DNA of 64,000 bases from Natronocella acetinitrilica (GTDB lineage: Bacteria > Pseudomonadota > Gammaproteobacteria > Nitrococcales > Aquisalimonadaceae). This document shows positions 1 to 8,039 of this stretch, in pieces (within the stretch, counting starts at the first letter, position 1; each line of letters starts with the position of its first letter). Location: contig NZ_JALJXV010000001.1 of assembly GCF_024170285.1 (NCBI RefSeq), forward strand, positions 640,521 through 704,520. Reading direction: 5' to 3'. A program made the translations under genes and the position numbers. The notes below the pieces were generated by a model. The model made no database searches. It was not told the DNA's origin and saw only the letters and a program-made list of their open reading frames with translations.

Positions 1-1
1 T

Positions 2-454
2 GCCTTCGTGCTGATGCGCTACACGACGTTTGGCTTTTCCGCCGATGTGCTGGGCGGAAACAATCGCGCGGCGCAGGCCGTGGGCCTGCCGGTGGCGAAG
101 CTCACGCTGTTGACCTGCCTGCTGGGTGGCGCGGCTGCCGGGCTCGCCGGTGGTATCGAAATCGTTGCCGTCCACGGCTACGCCAGCAACTCCCTGGTGG
201 TCGGGTTCGGTTACGCCGGCATCCTGGTCGCCTTCGCCGCCCGACACAATCCCCTGGCCATCATTCTGGTCGCCATTCTACTCGGTGGCATAGCAGCCAG
301 TGGTGGCCTCCTGCAGCGCCGATTCGATCTCCCCGACGCCGCCACCCTGCTCTTCCAGGGGCTGCTTTTCATGTCGGTGCTGGCCACCACCACGCTTTAC
401 GGCCTGCTCGGGCCGTGGCTCAACCGCAAGGTGCTCCGCCATGGAAATGGATGA
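2..454 (+). CDS. BMP/nucleoside-type ABC transporter permease (5' truncated)
   Basis: C-terminal part (about 150 residues) of an inner-membrane permease of the branched-chain/BPD_transp_2 superfamily, continuing from before the window. Hydrophobic helices alternate with the cytoplasmic segment around FSADVLGGNNRAAQAVGL, a coupling-loop pattern shared with nucleoside (YufP/BmpA-linked) permeases. Its stop overlaps the start of the next permease, so the two are translationally coupled. With the following permease and double ATPase it forms one importer. The substrate is probably a purine or pyrimidine nucleoside or base, judged from the family and the downstream deaminase; this is inference. 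The true start lies outside the window. Confidence 0.85.
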   Translation, partial: AFVLMRYTTFGFSADVLGGNNRAAQAVGLPVAKLTLLTCLLGGAAAGLAGGIEIVAVHGYASNSLVVGFGYAGILVAFAARHNPLAIILVAILLGGIAASGGLLQRRFDLPDAATLLFQGLLFMSVLATTTLYGLLGPWLNRKVLRHGNG

Positions 455-1418
455 AGCGATGGAGATGACCGAAGACCTGGTGGAGGTCGGACAGGCCTTC
501 GCCGATCTGGGCTGGTGGGGCGTGCTGATCGCCGTGCTCGGTGGCGCCATCCGTGTGTCCACGCCGTACCTGTTCGTCAGCCTGGGCGAGACCATCACCG
601 AGAAGGGCGGCCGTCTGAACCTGGGCCTGGAAGGCACGCTGGTGCTGGGCGCCGTAGCCGCGTTCGCCATCTCATACATGACCGGCAACCCCTGGCTCGG
701 GGTCGCTGCCGCCGGCGTCGCCGGTGCCATACTTGGCGTGGTGCACGCACTGATCTGCAACCTGCCCCGGGTGAATGACATCGCGGTGGGCATCGCACTG
801 TTCATCTTCGGCACCGGCGCGGCCTTTTTCATCGGCAAACCCTATATCCAGCTTTCGGCGCCCCAGGTACCCTCGGTGCCCCTGGGATTCTGGAGCGATA
901 TCCCGGCGATACAGTCGGCGCTGAATATCAACGTGTTGTTCATCATCGGTGTGATCTGCGTTCCGCTGATCCACTGGGGCATGAACAGCACTCGCTGGGG
1001 GCTCATGCTCCGCACCGTGGGTGACAGCGAGCAGGCTGCCCGCGCCGTTGGCTATCAGATTCGTCTGGTGCGCACACTGGGCACGGCAGCTGGTGGTTTC
1101 CTCTCCGGCATGGGCGGCGCGTTCCTGTCCTTGTATTACCCCGGCACCTGGAACGAATCACTCTCCAGCGGCCAGGGCCTGATGGCTGTGGCACTGGTGA
1201 TCTTCGCCCGCTGGAATCCCTGGTACTGCTTCTATGCCTCGCTGCTGTTCGGCGGTGCCACGGCGCTGGGGCCGGCACTGCAGTCGGTGGGCATCACCGA
1301 TAACTACTACCTGTACAACGCGGCTCCCTACGTGTTGACCCTGGCGCTGCTGATCTACAGCTCGTCCACCAAGCACAAGCTTGCCGGCGCACCGGGCGAG
1401 CTCAGCATCAGCAGGTGA
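441..1418 (+). CDS. BMP/nucleoside-type ABC transporter permease, second subunit
   Basis: Second membrane subunit (about 325 aa) of the same importer. After a short acidic N-terminus there are about eight hydrophobic segments, with the family-typical stretches around ITEKGGRLNLGLEGTL and AVGYQIRLVRTLGTAAGG (the loop contacting the ATPase). I start it at ATG 441, which overlaps the end of the upstream permease by 14 bases; ATG 453 or 462 are alternatives. The frame is open further upstream, but that part reads out of frame through the first permease and looks non-coding. The ATPase gene follows after 4 bases. Confidence 0.87.
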   Translation: MEMDEAMEMTEDLVEVGQAFADLGWWGVLIAVLGGAIRVSTPYLFVSLGETITEKGGRLNLGLEGTLVLGAVAAFAISYMTGNPWLGVAAAGVAGAILGVVHALICNLPRVNDIAVGIALFIFGTGAAFFIGKPYIQLSAPQVPSVPLGFWSDIPAIQSALNINVLFIIGVICVPLIHWGMNSTRWGLMLRTVGDSEQAARAVGYQIRLVRTLGTAAGGFLSGMGGAFLSLYYPGTWNESLSSGQGLMAVALVIFARWNPWYCFYASLLFGGATALGPALQSVGITDNYYLYNAAPYVLTLALLIYSSSTKHKLAGAPGELSISR

Positions 1419-1422
1419 CGTG

Positions 1423-3009
1423 ATGGATATCGGAAACGAAACGCTGGAGACACTGGGCCGTGAGCCGGCGCCGTCGGTGTCGGTGTGGAAGCTGGGCAAG
1501 CGCTTCGGTGAGTTGCAGGCGCTGGATGACGTCAGCCTGGAATTCGACAGCGGCTGCTTTCACGCCATTCTCGGCGAGAACGGCGCCGGCAAGAGCACCC
1601 TGGTGAAGTGCATGCTGGGCTTCTACACCCCCACCACGGGTAGCGTGTCGGTGAACCGCAAGGAGCGGGAGATCCGCACGCCGAGGGAGGCCCACCAGGC
1701 AGGGCTGGGTATGGTTTACCAGCACTTCACCCTGGTGCCCAGCATGACCGTGGCGGAAAACCTGGTGCTGGGGCTGGACCCGGTGCCGGCATTCGTGTCC
1801 TGGCGTCAGCAGCGGGAGGCCATGGCGGCCTTCATCGAGAAAACTCCGTTCAACATCGACATTGATCGGCAGGTTTCCACGCTGGCAGCCGGCGAGAAGC
1901 AGAAGCTCGAGATCATCAAGCAGCTTTACCTGGGGCGGCGCTTCATCGTGCTCGACGAGCCCACCAGCGTGCTGACACCTGCAGAGGCGGATCAGATCCT
2001 CGGGCTGATGCGCGAGCTCACCGACAGCGGCGTGATCAGCGTGGTGCTGATCACCCACAAGCTGCGGGAAGTGCAGCGTTTCGCCCGGGAGGTCTCGGTG
2101 TTGCGTGGCGGCCGATACGTCGGCGGTGGTGCCGTTGCCGACTACTCCATGGATGCCCTGGCCGAGCTGATGGTTGGGCGAGACCGCATTCCTGAGGCCG
2201 CCCCCCGCACCGGTGCCCAGCGGGGGGGCGTGGTGCTCTCGATTCGGGATCTGGCGGTGGACAGCGATCGTGGCGTCCCTGCGGTGCGTGACGTCAGCCT
2301 GGACGTGCGGGCCGGAGAGATTCTCGGGGTCGCCGGCGTATCCGGCAACGGGCAGCGGGAACTGGTAGAGACCCTGGCCGGACAGCGCCCGCGGGTCAGT
2401 GGCGAAATCATGCTGAACGGCGAGAGTTTCCGTCCCCGTCGGCAGTTCCTGCGCAAACACGGTGTCTACCTGCTATCCGAAGAACCGTTGCACAATAGTG
2501 CGGTAAAAACCATGTCGGTGGCGGATAACCTCGCCTTGCGCAATTTCGATGAGCCCGAGCTGACCACCGGTGGCGGTTACTTTGTGCGCCGTGGCGCCAT
2601 TCGCCGCCAGGCGGAACGCCTCATTGATGACTACGGAATCCGCACCCAGGGTGCCGAGGCCCGACTCGATACACTCTCCGGCGGCAACGTGCAGCGCACC
2701 GTGCTGGCACGGGAGCTGTCCGGCAATGTCTCCCTGCTGATCGCCCAGAACCCCTGTTTCGGACTCGACCTCGCCGCTGTCGCCGAGATCCGCAACCGCA
2801 TCGTGGCCGCGCGCAACAAGGGCGCATCCGTGCTGCTGATCAGCGAGGATCTGGACGAGATACTGGAACTCTCGGACCGCATCGTGGTGATGTTCGACGG
2901 TGCCGTGGCCTACGAAACCGATCGTGAAACCGCGGATGTACGGACCATCGGCCGCTACATGGCCAGCAACCAGGGTCTTGAGGTGAGCGCCACGGACCAG
3001 GAGGCGTGA
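1423..3009 (+). CDS. ABC transporter ATP-binding protein, tandem nucleotide-binding domains
   Basis: Cytoplasmic ATPase of 528 aa with two ABC domains in tandem, as in RbsA/YufO proteins. Domain 1 has Walker A GENGAGKST, Q-loop YQHFTLVPSMTVAENL, a degenerate signature TLAAGEKQKLEI and Walker B FIVLDEPTS. Domain 2 has a degenerate P-loop (GVSGNGQREL), an intact LSGGNVQR signature and a Walker B-like LLIAQNPCFGLDL that lacks the Asp-Glu pair. One intact and one degenerate site is normal for this family. ATG 1423 lies 4 bases after the permease stop. The deaminase gene overlaps its stop. Confidence 0.9.
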   Translation: MDIGNETLETLGREPAPSVSVWKLGKRFGELQALDDVSLEFDSGCFHAILGENGAGKSTLVKCMLGFYTPTTGSVSVNRKEREIRTPREAHQAGLGMVYQHFTLVPSMTVAENLVLGLDPVPAFVSWRQQREAMAAFIEKTPFNIDIDRQVSTLAAGEKQKLEIIKQLYLGRRFIVLDEPTSVLTPAEADQILGLMRELTDSGVISVVLITHKLREVQRFAREVSVLRGGRYVGGGAVADYSMDALAELMVGRDRIPEAAPRTGAQRGGVVLSIRDLAVDSDRGVPAVRDVSLDVRAGEILGVAGVSGNGQRELVETLAGQRPRVSGEIMLNGESFRPRRQFLRKHGVYLLSEEPLHNSAVKTMSVADNLALRNFDEPELTTGGGYFVRRGAIRRQAERLIDDYGIRTQGAEARLDTLSGGNVQRTVLARELSGNVSLLIAQNPCFGLDLAAVAEIRNRIVAARNKGASVLLISEDLDEILELSDRIVVMFDGAVAYETDRETADVRTIGRYMASNQGLEVSATDQEA

Positions 3010-4517
3010 TGCATGCTGCCCAGAGTGTGGTGATACGTGGCGGGCGGGTGATGGACATCGCCCACCGCGGCGCGCCCTTGCTCGATATCCTGGTGCTGGA
3101 CGGCGTGATCCACGAGATCGGCCCGCCGGGCCTTGCCGCACCAGCCGGAGTCGTCGAGGTGGATGCCACTGATCGGCTGCTGATACCGGGGCTGGTGAAC
3201 GGCCACACCCACGCCCACGGTGCGCTGGGCAAGGGGCTGGTGCCGGATCGCTCCACTCTGGAGCTGTTCCTGACCATGGTGCCCGCCCTGAGCGGCAACC
3301 GGTCCCTGGAAGACAAGTACCTGACAGCCCAACTCGCCGCCTGCGAAATGGTGCGCAAGGGCTGCACCACCTGCATGGACCTGTTCGCCGAGTTCCCCCT
3401 GCCCACCGTGGAGGGGGTGGATGCCGTGGCCCGAGCCTACGGCGACGTGGGCATGCGCGCAGTCATCGCTCCCATGATGGCGGATCGCACGCTCTACCAG
3501 GCTCTGCCCGGGCTCATGGACGCGCTGCCCGAGGGGCTGCGCGAGGAAGTCGCCGGCCTGAGCATGGCACCCCATGAAGCCAGCCTGGAGGCCAGCGAAC
3601 GCATACTCCGCGACTGGTCCCACGATACAAGCCGGATTCGTCCCGCCCTGGCTCCGACCATCCCCATGCACTGCTCCGACGCGTTTCTGCAAGGCTGTGA
3701 TCGTCTCGCCCGGGACCATGGAGTATCACTGCAGACCCACCTGGCGGAATCGAAAAGTCAGGCAATACGCGGCATGGAACGCTACGGACGTACCCTGACG
3801 GCGCACCTGGAGGAGCTCGGCCTGCTCGGGCCCCACCTCAGCGCAGCCCATGGCGTCTGGCTGGATGACGACGACATGGCCCGGCTGGCGCACCATGGTT
3901 CTGCGGTGGTCCACAACCCGCTCAGCAACCTGCGCCTGGGCTCGGGCCTGGCGCCGCTGCGCTCCATGCTGGACCGGGGCATGACGGTGGGGCTGGGAAC
4001 CGATGCCGCCAACACCTCCGATACCCAGAACATGTTCGAAGTGACCCGCATCGCCAGCTACCTGTCCCGCATCCAACTGCCGGACCACGACCGCTGGCTC
4101 GGTAGTGACGAAGTGCTGCGCCTGGCCACCGAGGGCAGCGCACAGGCGCTGGGCTTCGGCGACAGCATTGGACGGCTGGCCGTCGGCGCCCATGCCGACA
4201 TCGTGTTCCTGCGTCTGGATCACATCGACTACTGGCCGCTGCGCGACCCGGTGATGCAGGTGGTGAACACCGAATCTGGTGGCGCCGTTGACAGCGTCAT
4301 GGTGGATGGCCGGCTGATCCTCGACCATGGCCGCTTCACGACCATCGATGAGGCACGGCTGCGCGCAGATGTGGAGCGTGCGGTGGAGCGCCTCGATCCC
4401 GCCAGCGAGGGCGCGATGGCCTTCGCCCACCGGGTTCGAGAGTTCGTCGGCGCTTTCTGCGTCGCCAACACCTGCAGCCACTACCACGTGGAGCGGCGGC
4501 TGGACCCGCACTCGTAA
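3009..4517 (+). CDS. TRZ/ATZ-type amidohydrolase (nucleobase or adenosine-analogue deaminase)
   Basis: Metal-dependent hydrolase of about 502 aa from the ATZ/TRZ/cytosine-deaminase branch of the amidohydrolase superfamily. It shows the N-terminal beta-sandwich strand (VVIRGGRVMDIA), the metal motif VNGHTHAHGALGKG, later metal-site His residues in LQTHLAES and SAAHGVW, and the catalytic Asp in VGLGTDAANTSD. Family members deaminate guanine, cytosine, S-adenosylhomocysteine or triazines, so the exact substrate is open. It overlaps the ATPase stop (ATG 3009; GTG 3006 also possible). A role on the imported nucleoside or base is therefore plausible. Confidence 0.82.
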   Translation: MHAAQSVVIRGGRVMDIAHRGAPLLDILVLDGVIHEIGPPGLAAPAGVVEVDATDRLLIPGLVNGHTHAHGALGKGLVPDRSTLELFLTMVPALSGNRSLEDKYLTAQLAACEMVRKGCTTCMDLFAEFPLPTVEGVDAVARAYGDVGMRAVIAPMMADRTLYQALPGLMDALPEGLREEVAGLSMAPHEASLEASERILRDWSHDTSRIRPALAPTIPMHCSDAFLQGCDRLARDHGVSLQTHLAESKSQAIRGMERYGRTLTAHLEELGLLGPHLSAAHGVWLDDDDMARLAHHGSAVVHNPLSNLRLGSGLAPLRSMLDRGMTVGLGTDAANTSDTQNMFEVTRIASYLSRIQLPDHDRWLGSDEVLRLATEGSAQALGFGDSIGRLAVGAHADIVFLRLDHIDYWPLRDPVMQVVNTESGGAVDSVMVDGRLILDHGRFTTIDEARLRADVERAVERLDPASEGAMAFAHRVREFVGAFCVANTCSHYHVERRLDPHS

Positions 4518-4691
4518 GCCCATCCCTGCCGGTCGTCGGACAGACCAATCGACTGCCTGGATTCCCGCTGTATGATGCAGGCCAACGACGGTGCATCGGC
4601 CATGGAAAACGCGAACCAGTTCGTGGCGGCTGACCGGCGAAGGCAGGATGGTGGTCCTGTGGGCGGCGACTTTTCCCGGTGGGTTAATCCA

Positions 4692-6314
4692 TTGAAAATC
4701 AGAAGACTTCTTCAGAGTGTTGGTGTGGTTGTCGGAGCCGGCCTGCTGCTGGCGGGCTGCTTCGGTGGCAGTGGTGGTGGGGGTGGGTCGTCGGGCTCGT
4801 CGGAGCCCTCGCTGGTGGGGCTTGAGGCGTCGCCACCCCTGGTGCAGGTTCCTGTGGGTTTTTCGGAGGCGCTGACCGTCACGGCCCAGTTCGACGATGG
4901 CAGCAGTCGGGAGGTCACTGACGAGGTTGCCTGGAGTTCGGCCGATGAGACCATCGCCACGGTACCCGCTGACGCGCCCGCCCGGGTGCGGGGTGAGGGT
5001 GGCGGCGAAACGGTCCTGGAGGCGCGCTTTGAGGACCAGGTCGCACTGTTACAGGTAGAGGTTTCCGATGCGACGCTGGAGGGGCTTGAGATCCTCTGGT
5101 TGGACGAGTTCGAGGAAGAGCAGGTTGAACCGGTGCCGCCGTTGGCGCAGGGGCAGTCGATCCGGTTAGTGGTCCGGGGAGTATTCGAGGATGGTAGCTC
5201 GCGTGATCTAACTCGCGTGGCGCAGTGGGAGAGCGCTGATCCGGACGCAGTGAGTGTGGGCGCGGTGGGTGATCAGGCGGGCCTAGTCACGGGTCGTCGG
5301 CAGACTGCGCCGGAGTCCGTGAATGTGACGGCGACGGTTACTGCCGGTGACGGTCCTGGCGAGGCCGCCTCGGCTGCGGTGACCGTGACCGACGCCGTCG
5401 TCGACTCCATTAGCATCTCGCCCGGGATGGAGACTGTTAACCAGAGTGGGATCGTCGCTTTCGGCGCCGTTGCCAGATTGAGTGACGATACGACCGTAGA
5501 TGTCACCACCTCAGTCACGTGGTCCGTCGATGCTCCGGATATCGCAACGATCCGCAACACCGCACCAAACTTCGGTCGGGCGGCCGGACTACAGCCCGGC
5601 AATACGACGGTGAAGGCTATTCTGGGAGGTGATGAGAACCTCACGGACACTGCTTTTCTTGAGGTTTTGGAAGCGCCCGCCGCTCCTCGCGCCCTACGAC
5701 TGGAAGCGCGTCCGAACGTGATTCTCGCCGGCGGTGAGGATACGACGGAACTGACCGCCACGGTGTTCCCGAATGTGGAGGGGCGGACCATCGTCGATGG
5801 CACGCCGGTGCGCTTCGTCAAGCTCAGCAGCGATGTTCTGAATTTCTCCGAGGACGGCATGCGAGAAACGTTCTCCGGCGTCGCGACTCTACCCGCCACT
5901 GGAGGAAGTCTTGGTATCGATCTGGTGTTTGCCAATGTGCCGGACACCATTGCTGAGGGCCTGGCGTTTGTGCGGGTGGTGGACAGTTTTGCTGAAGTGG
6001 TTGTGCCATTGGGATTCATTCAGCGGGATGATGACGGCAACATTGAAGCTTACATTTTCGCAATCGGTAACGTCTCTAATCGTCAATTCGAGATCGATGG
6101 AGTCGACGTTTTCGATGCTGATGGATTCGTACGTGAGTTTGATGCCGAAGAGCTTGATCAGCTGAATGACCGAGTACTCCTTGGAAGAGGTCAGGTTGCG
6201 GCTGCTTTCGGAAGCTTGGACGGTCGTGATCCGGATGACGTAAGCCTGACATTCTTGCTTCGGGAGCCGTCCGTACCCGGCTCCGAATTCGAGATAGAAG
6301 TGGTGCTTCAATAG
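4692..6314 (+). CDS. Lipoprotein with tandem bacterial Ig-like (Big_2) domains
   Basis: Predicted exported lipoprotein. Starting at TTG 4692 gives a textbook signal: KIRR basic start, a hydrophobic run and lipobox LLAGC about 23 residues in. In-frame ATGs at 4572, 4575 and 4602 would add 30-40 residues before the signal. After a Gly/Ser linker come about three Ig-like repeats, each with a V..S.. strand, DDGSSREVT-like or EDGSSRDLT-like turn, W-S-S-x-D motif (VAWSSADETIATV, AQWESADPDAVSV, VTWSVDAPDIATI) and a closing valine-rich strand. The C-terminal 180 residues are acidic, of unknown type, and are encoded by visibly less GC-rich DNA than the rest. The family usually has a surface or adhesion role; the function here is unknown. 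Confidence 0.72.
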   Translation: MKIRRLLQSVGVVVGAGLLLAGCFGGSGGGGGSSGSSEPSLVGLEASPPLVQVPVGFSEALTVTAQFDDGSSREVTDEVAWSSADETIATVPADAPARVRGEGGGETVLEARFEDQVALLQVEVSDATLEGLEILWLDEFEEEQVEPVPPLAQGQSIRLVVRGVFEDGSSRDLTRVAQWESADPDAVSVGAVGDQAGLVTGRRQTAPESVNVTATVTAGDGPGEAASAAVTVTDAVVDSISISPGMETVNQSGIVAFGAVARLSDDTTVDVTTSVTWSVDAPDIATIRNTAPNFGRAAGLQPGNTTVKAILGGDENLTDTAFLEVLEAPAAPRALRLEARPNVILAGGEDTTELTATVFPNVEGRTIVDGTPVRFVKLSSDVLNFSEDGMRETFSGVATLPATGGSLGIDLVFANVPDTIAEGLAFVRVVDSFAEVVVPLGFIQRDDDGNIEAYIFAIGNVSNRQFEIDGVDVFDADGFVREFDAEELDQLNDRVLLGRGQVAAAFGSLDGRDPDDVSLTFLLREPSVPGSEFEIEVVLQ

Positions 6315-6346
6315 GTATCACGCTTGGTGGAAGGGGCCAGCTTAAC

Positions 6347-6382
6347 GGTGCGTTACGCGCTGCGCGCTAACGGCACCCTACG
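6347..6382 (+). repeat. REP-like palindrome, copy 1
   Basis: A 36-base imperfect hairpin opening GGTGCGTTACGCGC and closing CTAACGGCACCCTACG. It lies between the lipoprotein gene and the DUF1289 gene. The same unit recurs at 14213-14246, 14264-14297 (inverted) and 28604-28638. This copy has one extra G in its right arm. Confidence 0.75.
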
Positions 6383-6471
6383 CGAGGGGTACAGGGGGTG
6401 CGGTAGAATCTGTTATCCTGTATAGGCTTTGTACATGAAATTCACGCGCTCCAACCACCCTGGAGGATTGC

Positions 6472-6669
6472 ATGACTCCCCAGAGCATGTTGAAGAGCCC
6501 CTGCAATGGAAACTGCGGGTTGGCGATGGAATCGGGCAGTTGCCCGAACTGTTTCCGCACCATGGATGAGATCGTGAGCTGGCGCGCCATGAGCGAGCAG
6601 GAGCGGGAAACCGTCCTCGCTGCCATTCCCGCCCGCCGCGCTGAAGCGTCCACGGCAACCGCCGGCTGA
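6472..6669 (+). CDS. DUF1289 small cysteine protein
   Basis: A 65-aa protein with the DUF1289 pattern: SPCNGNCGLAMESGSCPNCFRTMDEIVSW, that is C-x3-C-x8-C-x2-C followed by RT-x-DEI-x-x-W. The four cysteines suggest a small metal or Fe-S site, but no biochemical function is established for the family. The ribosome-binding site GGAGG sits 6 bases before ATG 6472. It appears to be a single gene between a REP-like element and a very strong hairpin. Confidence 0.85.
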   Translation: MTPQSMLKSPCNGNCGLAMESGSCPNCFRTMDEIVSWRAMSEQERETVLAAIPARRAEASTATAG

Positions 6670-6705
6670 TTTAATCCGACGGTCACGCCGTTTCCCAAAG
6701 CCAGA

Positions 6706-6770
6706 TGCCGCCCGCGAAGCGCCGCCAGACGATACAGTGGCAATCGTCTGGCGGCGCTTCGCGGGCGGCA
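6706..6770. repeat. Perfect 28-bp inverted repeat (long hairpin)
   Basis: Arms 6706-6733 and 6743-6770 are perfectly complementary over 28 bases, with a 9-base loop (ACAGTGGCA). It lies between the DUF1289 gene and the aminotransferase gene. No T-run follows on the plus strand, so it is not a classical intrinsic terminator, though such a stem could stabilise the upstream mRNA end or block read-through. The arms do not resemble the REP-like units nearby. Confidence 0.85.
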
Positions 6771-6814
6771 CTGGTGTATCATTCCCTCATCCTTGACCGA
6801 AAAGTGGAATCCTC

Positions 6815-8005
6815 ATGTTTGAACATATCAAGCGCGTCCCCGGCGACCCCATCCTTGGCCTGATCGACGCGTTCAACAAGGACACCAACCCGAACAAGGT
6901 CGACCTCGGCGTCGGCGTCTACCGTGACGATCACGGCACCACGCCGATCATGCGCGCGGTGAAAGAGGCCGAGGCGCTGCTGGTGAAAAACGAAACCACC
7001 AAGGCGTACATCGGTTCCCACGGCGATCCCCGTTTCGGCAAGGCCGTGTTGCCCATGGTGCTCGGCGATGACTCCCCCGTGCTGGCAGCGAATCGCGCCA
7101 GCGGCACCCAGGCGCCCGGCGGCACCGGTGCGTTGCGCCTGGCGGCGGACTTCATTCGCGTGCATCTGCCGGGCAAGGGCATCTGGTTGTCCGACCCCAC
7201 CTGGCCCAACCACCTGGGGCTGTTCGAAGGGGCCGGCTTGAAAGTGGGCAAGTACCCCTACGTTGATGCCGAAAACCGCCTGGATTTCCCCGCGATGATG
7301 GACGCCATTCGTCAGATTCCGGCGGGCAACGTGGTGCTGCTCCATGCTTGCTGTCACAACCCATCCGGCTTTGACCTGTCCGCCGAGCAGTGGCAGACAG
7401 TGCTTGATGTGGTGCGTGAGCGCGATCTGCTGCCGCTGGTGGACTTCGCCTACCAGGGTTTCGGTGATGGGCTGGAGGAGGATGCCTATGGCGCGCGCCT
7501 GCTGGCCGAGCAGCTGGACGAGGTTCTGATCACCAGTTCCTGCTCGAAGAACTTCGGCATTTACCGGGAGCGCACCGGCTGCCTGATCGCGGTGGCGAAG
7601 GATACCGAGCAGATGGAAAACGTCCGCTCGCAGCTGGCCATCACGGCGCGGGAAAACTATTCCAACCCGCCGGCCCATGGTGGCGCCATCGTCGCCGAGA
7701 TCCTGGAGTCCGCCGAGCTGGCCGCCATGTGGCGGGCCGAACTCACCGAGATGCGGGACCGCATCAACGGCCTGCGCAGGGACTTCGTCGAGGCCCTGCA
7801 GCCCTTCGGGCTGGCGGAGAAGTTCGCCTGCATCGCCGAACAGCGGGGCATGTTCTCTTACACCGGCCTGTCGCCGGAGCAGGTGGAGACACTACGCAGC
7901 GAGTTCGGCATCTACATGGTGAAGTCGGGACGTGCCAACGTTGCGGGCCTGTCCCGCGACAACCTGGCCTACGTGGCCAAGGCCTTCGCCGCGGTCAGTT
8001 CCTGA
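6815..8005 (+). CDS. Aromatic/aspartate aminotransferase (class I)
   Basis: PLP enzyme of 396 aa, the usual length for AspC/TyrB, transferring amino groups between aspartate or aromatic amino acids and 2-oxoglutarate. Visible are the N-terminal VDLGVGVYRDDHGTTP, the HACCHNPSG motif that binds the cofactor pyridine region, DFAYQGFGDG, and SSCSKNFGIYRERTG with the Schiff-base Lys at about residue 245. The C-terminal YMVKSGRANVAGLS carries the substrate-carboxylate Arg region. I cannot separate AspC from TyrB specificity by eye. It is a single gene in the cytoplasmic amino-acid pool; convergent with the amidase gene. Confidence 0.9.
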   Translation: MFEHIKRVPGDPILGLIDAFNKDTNPNKVDLGVGVYRDDHGTTPIMRAVKEAEALLVKNETTKAYIGSHGDPRFGKAVLPMVLGDDSPVLAANRASGTQAPGGTGALRLAADFIRVHLPGKGIWLSDPTWPNHLGLFEGAGLKVGKYPYVDAENRLDFPAMMDAIRQIPAGNVVLLHACCHNPSGFDLSAEQWQTVLDVVRERDLLPLVDFAYQGFGDGLEEDAYGARLLAEQLDEVLITSSCSKNFGIYRERTGCLIAVAKDTEQMENVRSQLAITARENYSNPPAHGGAIVAEILESAELAAMWRAELTEMRDRINGLRRDFVEALQPFGLAEKFACIAEQRGMFSYTGLSPEQVETLRSEFGIYMVKSGRANVAGLSRDNLAYVAKAFAAVSS

Positions 8006-8039
8006 CCGAGTCCCGGCGTCCGATGTTTTGCGCCGCAGT

